Assembly (NCBI GenBank): GCA_018665505.1
Contig: JABJCS010000338.1
Location: 1-9,293 of the forward strand
Length of the DNA: 9,293 nucleotides
Origin: Alphaproteobacteria bacterium
GTDB lineage: Bacteria; Pseudomonadota; Alphaproteobacteria; UBA8366
Direction: 5' to 3'
Positions within the stretch are counted from its first letter, which is position 1. Each line of letters starts with the position of its first letter. The notes under the pieces are model-generated. The model did not search any database and was not told where the DNA came from. It saw nothing but the letters and a program-made list of their open reading frames with translations. Of the stretch, positions 5,706 through 9,293 are shown in pieces. The translations under genes and the position numbers were made by a program.

Positions 5706-6836
5706 TTAGCCTGCAAACCGCGGCATCACCTTATCGCCGAATAACTCCAGCGAGCGCATGATCTGATCGCGCGTGTGTAACCCTTGCGGGATCAGTAGGA
5801 AACACTCGTTGATCGGCACGGCTTTCGACGCGGCTTCGATATCCCGCGAGATCGTGTCCGGTGAGCCGACCAGGAGCTTCGGCATCCCTTGGCCGAACTG
5901 TTCCGGCCATTTATCCCAGAACCATTTAACGTCCTCGAATTGAGCGTGGGCTTCTTCGTCAGTCTCGGCGCAGATCATCAACCCACCCCAAGCGGCTTCA
6001 TCGCCGGGCGCAATGTCATGTCCGAATTTCGCTGCCTCGTCGCGATAGACCGACCAGATGGTTTTACAGAAATCCAAATCTTCGGCGAGAACAATTGGCC
6101 GGCCCGCGTATTGCGCCCAGAATTTGGCAGTGGTCATTGACGCCGTGAAGCCACCATAGAGTTGCGGGTGCGGTGACTGCAGCGGGCGCGGCGCGATGCC
6201 GATCTCGCTGACCGTCATATCGGAAGCGACGCCCTTTCCGTAATCCGCATAGACCGAATGCGGGTGCGGATTGACGAACCCTTCGGGTGGGAAGGTCCAG
6301 AACTTACCCCGATGCGAGAAGGTATCGTGGGTGAGCGCCTTCACGACAATCTCGACGAACTCCTCGAAATACTCGCGGTTGAGCGTGTCTTGTTTGGAGT
6401 TCTTGTTCCATGGGCCGACCGCTTGTAAGTCCGGGCGAATGCGGAAATTGTCGACCCAACGCGCCTGATATCCGCGCACAATGCCGACGCCAAACCGCCC
6501 GCCCAACATATGATCCATGGTTGCAATGGCTTCAGCCGTACGCAATGGGTTATGGGCGGTGGAGACGAAACCGCAGGTGATGACCTTCAGGCGTTCGGTA
6601 TGTTTACCGAGCCACATGGACATCAAGGTCGGATCGTTGGCGATCTCAAACCCTTCGATTTGCAGATGATGTTCCGGATGACCGAAGCCGCCATAGCCTG
6701 CTTCGTCAGCGTAGCGCGCATATTCCGCGATCTCGCTCAACATGCGTTGATAAAGTTCCGGTTTGTGGCCCGCCATGCCGGCCTCAAGTTCGGCGCGGCG
6801 ACCGATCGTGCAATACATGAAGAGATTGAAATCCAT
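5706..6836 (-). CDS. Luciferase-like flavin-dependent monooxygenase
   Basis: This 376-residue protein belongs to the bacterial luciferase-like (LLM) superfamily, whose TIM-barrel enzymes use reduced FMN or F420 to oxidise aldehydes, ketones, amines or sulfonates. Seen here are the N-terminal MDFNLFMYCTIG, EYARYADEAGYGGFGHPEHH (38-57) with the family's EHH motif, the RTAEAIATMDHMLGGRFGVGIVRGY core (99-123), and the C-terminal LLVGSPDTISRDIE segment. The frame is open to 6860, but the ATG at 6836 is preferred. It follows GAGGA four bases upstream, and the extra eight residues are not family-like. An 85-bp gap separates it from the second family III CoA-transferase upstream, and transcription from that operon is plausible. 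The flavin-reductase-like gene converges on it and could supply FMNH2. Actinobacterial F420-type use is less likely in this context. Substrate unknown. Confidence 0.92.
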   Translation of the reverse strand: MDFNLFMYCTIGRRAELEAGMAGHKPELYQRMLSEIAEYARYADEAGYGGFGHPEHHLQIEGFEIANDPTLMSMWLGKHTERLKVITCGFVSTAHNPLRTAEAIATMDHMLGGRFGVGIVRGYQARWVDNFRIRPDLQAVGPWNKNSKQDTLNREYFEEFVEIVVKALTHDTFSHRGKFWTFPPEGFVNPHPHSVYADYGKGVASDMTVSEIGIAPRPLQSPHPQLYGGFTASMTTAKFWAQYAGRPIVLAEDLDFCKTIWSVYRDEAAKFGHDIAPGDEAAWGGLMICAETDEEAHAQFEDVKWFWDKWPEQFGQGMPKLLVGSPDTISRDIEAASKAVPINECFLLIPQGLHTRDQIMRSLELFGDKVMPRFAG

Positions 6837-6849
6837 GGCGTCCTCAAAC

Positions 6850-6909
6850 CTGACTAACACCGGTTATCTATTAGGTGATTTAGAGAGGCACGGTAATAGT
6901 TAAAGTCAG
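6850..6909. repeat. Nested short inverted repeats in 85-bp intergenic gap
   Basis: In the gap upstream of the monooxygenase start, CTGACT (6850-6855) pairs with AGTCAG (6904-6909). Inside it, CTATTA (6868-6873) pairs with TAATAG (6894-6899). The two 6-bp stems are nested with an asymmetric internal loop. This could be an RNA stem-loop that modulates expression between the two genes, or an operator. The stems are short and AT-containing, so chance is a real possibility. No U-tract follows on the minus strand. Confidence 0.25.
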
Positions 6910-6921
6910 CGGCGTTCCTAG

Positions 6922-8127
6922 TTAGACCACGCCCTTATCGTGAAAGGTGGCGATTTCGGAATTGCTGTAGCCGAATTCTCCGAGAATTTCGTCGGTGTGC
7001 TCGCCGAGACGGGGCGGTGAGCGATCTGTGCCGGGGGAGTCTTCGGAGGCGATGAATGAGGCACCCGGTAGGCTGACATCGCCGTCGATACCAGTGGGTG
7101 CCGGAAGGTCGATCATGAACTTCCGTTGTTTGACTTGCTCGCTGTCGAGCGCACCCGGCAGGTCGTGCACCGGCGCGACGGGCACGCCGTCTGCTTCCAT
7201 GATCGGCATCCAATCCGCCGTCGTTTTCTGGGAGAGGGTGTCCGTCAGAATGGTTTGAATTTCGTCGAAATCCTCCGTGCGGCCTTTCACCGAATTCCAG
7301 CGCGCATCTTCCTTCCATTCGGGATGGCCGATGGCATCACATAGGCGCAGCGCCATTTTATCGGTGAAGACGGAAATATTGAGGAAACCGTCCTTGGTTG
7401 GAAAAACACTCGAGGTTCCTTGGAAGGTCGGTGAGTTGTTGCCCAGTAGTTCTGGCACGTCACCGGCAACGGAATAGCGGCTAACCGAGTAATTCATAAG
7501 CGATAGGATCGCGTCCGTCATCGAAAGGTCGAGATATTGTCCTTCACCGGTTGCCTTCTGGCGGTAAAGCGCGCTGGCCAGGGCAAAGGCAGCGTTCATG
7601 CCAGTGGTCATGTCGGCGACCGGGAAGCCGACGCGGAGCGGGCCGCTCTCCGGTGTGCCGGTCGCGGCCATCATGCCCGAGATCGCCTGTACGGCCCCAT
7701 CATAGGCGCCGGCGCCGCTCATCGGGCCTTCCTGGCCAAAGCCGGAGATAGCGCAATAAACGATATTCGACTGAATGTTTCGCGCCCAGTCATAGCTGAA
7801 ACCGAGGCGGTTCAAGACGCCGGGTTTGAAGTTTTCGGCAATGGCATTCGCGCCATCCACAAATCGCCCGACGATTTCCTTCGCTTCCGGTGCTTTCAGA
7901 TCGAGGGTGATGGAACGCTTGCCGTAATTAACGCCCATGAATCCAGGCCCGCAACGTTTTTCCGCCCAGATGTCACGGGCAGAGAGCATGCGCATTTGAT
8001 CGCCGATTTCCGGTTGCTCGATCTTGATGACATCCGCGCCGAGCAGCGCCAGTTGCGCGGTCGCCATCGGCCCGCAGAGAACTTGAGTGAAATCGACGAT
8101 GCGGACGTCTTCGAATGCTTTGGCCAT
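6922..8127 (-). CDS. Family III CoA-transferase (CaiB/BaiF type), copy 2
   Basis: This is a second 401-residue family III CoA-transferase, clearly diverged from the copy at 314-1519. It has VRIVDFTQVLCGPMATAQLALLGADVIKIEQPEIGD (8-43), ENFKPGVLNRLGFSYD (98-113), SGFGQEGP (128-135) and the catalytic segment FPVADMTTGMN (168-178). D172 is the predicted acyl-carrying Asp, at the same residue number as in the other copy. The C-terminal HDLPGALDSEQVKQRKF and LGEHTDEIL motifs are also typical. The ATG at 8127 lies nine bases after the carboxylesterase stop. A GGAGA lies about 14 bases upstream within the end of that gene, suggesting translational coupling. Context links it to an acid released by the esterase or made by the downstream monooxygenase. 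That link is inference, and the CoA donor and acceptor are unknown. Confidence 0.94.
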   Translation of the reverse strand: MAKAFEDVRIVDFTQVLCGPMATAQLALLGADVIKIEQPEIGDQMRMLSARDIWAEKRCGPGFMGVNYGKRSITLDLKAPEAKEIVGRFVDGANAIAENFKPGVLNRLGFSYDWARNIQSNIVYCAISGFGQEGPMSGAGAYDGAVQAISGMMAATGTPESGPLRVGFPVADMTTGMNAAFALASALYRQKATGEGQYLDLSMTDAILSLMNYSVSRYSVAGDVPELLGNNSPTFQGTSSVFPTKDGFLNISVFTDKMALRLCDAIGHPEWKEDARWNSVKGRTEDFDEIQTILTDTLSQKTTADWMPIMEADGVPVAPVHDLPGALDSEQVKQRKFMIDLPAPTGIDGDVSLPGASFIASEDSPGTDRSPPRLGEHTDEILGEFGYSNSEIATFHDKGVV

Positions 8128-8136
8128 GGTCTGGAA

Positions 8137-9293
8137 CTAGTCTCCGTAGATATTGGATTTGCCGGAATGATGCGCGAGTGCCGCTTCCAACACGTCGAGC
8201 CGCTCACGGAACAACGCGGTGTCGGCCGCCGCCGTATCACCAAAATGCAGATAATCTTCCACCGATGACGAATACGCTTTCCAGTCCGGCAAACCGTCGC
8301 CGTTTGGATCGCCGGTCGCAGCGAAATTTACCCAATAGGACATAATGGCATCACTCAAGGCGCGATCGAGCGGGTCTTGCGCGCCGTCGGGATCGAAGGA
8401 TCCGCAGCGCACGCCGCCACCGAAGACGTAAGCAATTTCGGCCCCATGATGAGCTCCCATGATTTTGCCACCTCGCCACGGCGGTATGCGTGAGAGGCAG
8501 TAGAGATAAGATTGTCGCCCCGCTGCTTCCAACCAACGGGCTTGCTTGCGCGCGGGAAGGCTGAACCACATGTCGGTGCGCAGAGCGTTCCAAGCATCTT
8601 GTGCGTCCGCGTCACTCTCTGCCGGATAGGCCGCCAGTACATCGTTCGCGGCCGGTCCGAACTCTCCCTCGACGATAGCGTGGAATTTCGCCGTCGTATC
8701 AATGGGCGTGCTCAGCATCTGGGCAAACAATCCGGCTTCGTTGGCGTTGGTGCCAATCAGCAGAGGTTTGTCGTGTATTTTCCCGGCGGCATAGAGTGCT
8801 TCCGGCGTATCGGGGATGACCCTGCCATCGACGAAGGGGTTGCTGTCGAACGCGACGGCGTCTTCCATCGTCCGCCATTCGGCGGCGCGCAAGTCGGGCA
8901 GGGTCGTACAGCCAATCGCTTCCGCGACAGCGACGCCTAGGGCTTCCCGTGCGGCGAGAGTACTCCCGGTATCCCGAAGCGCCCCGCTTTGGCAGATACC
9001 TTTGTCAAACAAATCTTTGGAGAGAGGTGAAGTCATCAAGACGGAGACGCTGCGCCCGCCCGCGGACTCACCAAAGATCGTCACGTTCCCAGGATCGCCA
9101 CCAAAACCGGCGATGTTGTCGCGAACCCATTCGAGAGCCGCAATCTGATCCATCAGCGCATAATTGCCCGACGCACCATCGCCCGATTCTTCAGTCAGCA
9201 GAGGGTGGGCAAAGCCGCCCGCGACGTTGAGGCGATAGTTGATCGTCACCACGACGACGCCCTTCTCAGCCAAACGCACGCCGTTATACATCC
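8137..9293 (-). CDS. Type B carboxylesterase, N-terminus outside window
   Basis: This gene is cut by the right edge. The visible 385 or so codons are the C-terminal two-thirds of a type B carboxylesterase (para-nitrobenzyl esterase/cholinesterase fold), normally about 500-550 residues. Counting from the Met at 9291, the nucleophile is Ser76 in the elbow IFGESAGG (72-79), the acid is probably Glu185 in GTNANEAG (180-187), and the base is His282 in [12 protein letters not shown] (279-290). [10 protein letters not shown] (18-27) and [19 protein letters not shown] (42-60) are typical of the family. The MYNG at 9291-9280 is an internal position, not a start: family members have the oxyanion HGGG motif about 20 residues before it. 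Whether a signal peptide exists cannot be seen. It is the first visible gene of a three-gene minus-strand operon and may release the alcohol and acid parts of an ester substrate. Confidence 0.95.
   Translation of the reverse strand, partial: MYNGVRLAEKGVVVVTINYRLNVAGGFAHPLLTEESGDGASGNYALMDQIAALEWVRDNIAGFGGDPGNVTIFGESAGGRSVSVLMTSPLSKDLFDKGICQSGALRDTGSTLAAREALGVAVAEAIGCTTLPDLRAAEWRTMEDAVAFDSNPFVDGRVIPDTPEALYAAGKIHDKPLLIGTNANEAGLFAQMLSTPIDTTAKFHAIVEGEFGPAANDVLAAYPAESDADAQDAWNALRTDMWFSLPARKQARWLEAAGRQSYLYCLSRIPPWRGGKIMGAHHGAEIAYVFGGGVRCGSFDPDGAQDPLDRALSDAIMSYWVNFAATGDPNGDGLPDWKAYSSSVEDYLHFGDTAAADTALFRERLDVLEAALAHHSGKSNIYGD

Noticed and set aside
7537..8268. A 243-codon plus-strand open frame opposite the second family III CoA-transferase and the esterase end
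   Set aside because: It spans the junction of two well-supported minus-strand genes, matches no known family and has the low-complexity Arg/His composition of a shadow frame.
1..9293. CRISPR arrays, tRNAs, transposases, toxin-antitoxin or defence genes
   Set aside because: No regularly spaced direct repeats, cloverleaf tRNA pattern or such protein motifs were seen on either strand. The window holds metabolic genes and intergenic palindromes only.

Overview
The window is a stretch of bacterial chromosome or large replicon with GC-rich coding DNA. It carries nine genes: eight complete and one cut by the right edge. All the recognisable ones belong to small-molecule catabolism: coenzyme A transfer, ester or lactone hydrolysis, and flavin-dependent oxygenation. 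The gene families, start-site style and dispersed palindromes of the GTCATTCCGGA type fit an alphaproteobacterium, perhaps a Rhodospirillales-like one. That placement is an inference; there is no rRNA or other marker gene here.

Layout, left to right. Positions 1-313 hold no gene, and 61-240 are extremely AT-rich (41 G+C of 180 bases). A family III (CaiB/BaiF) CoA-transferase runs on the minus strand (314-1519). It diverges, across a 141-bp promoter region, from a plus-strand operon. That operon encodes the two subunits of a family I 3-oxoacid-type CoA-transferase (1661-2359 and 2359-3030, overlapping by one base) and an alpha/beta hydrolase (3041-3826). A REP-like hairpin follows. Next come a dienelactone-hydrolase-family protein (3976-4722), an intrinsic terminator, and a flavin-reductase-like protein (4873-5541). 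A 124-bp nested palindromic element separates these from three minus-strand genes read from the right: a type B carboxylesterase (8137 to beyond the window), a second family III CoA-transferase (6922-8127) and a luciferase-like flavin monooxygenase (5706-6836).

A plausible joint role is the breakdown of an ester- or lactone-containing organic compound. The carboxylesterase and the DLH-like enzyme would open ester or lactone bonds. The luciferase-like monooxygenase, perhaps fed reduced flavin by the flavin-reductase-like protein, would oxidise the carbon skeleton. Three CoA-transferases would move CoA onto acid intermediates without an ATP-dependent ligase. The substrate cannot be read from the sequence. 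The set superficially resembles the lower beta-ketoadipate pathway (PcaI/PcaJ, PcaD and DLH relatives), but no ring-cleavage dioxygenase or cycloisomerase is present.

The most unusual feature is the alpha/beta hydrolase at 3041-3826. It has alanine where the catalytic serine should be, while the predicted Asp and His of the triad remain. It is either a non-hydrolytic enzyme or one with an atypical mechanism.
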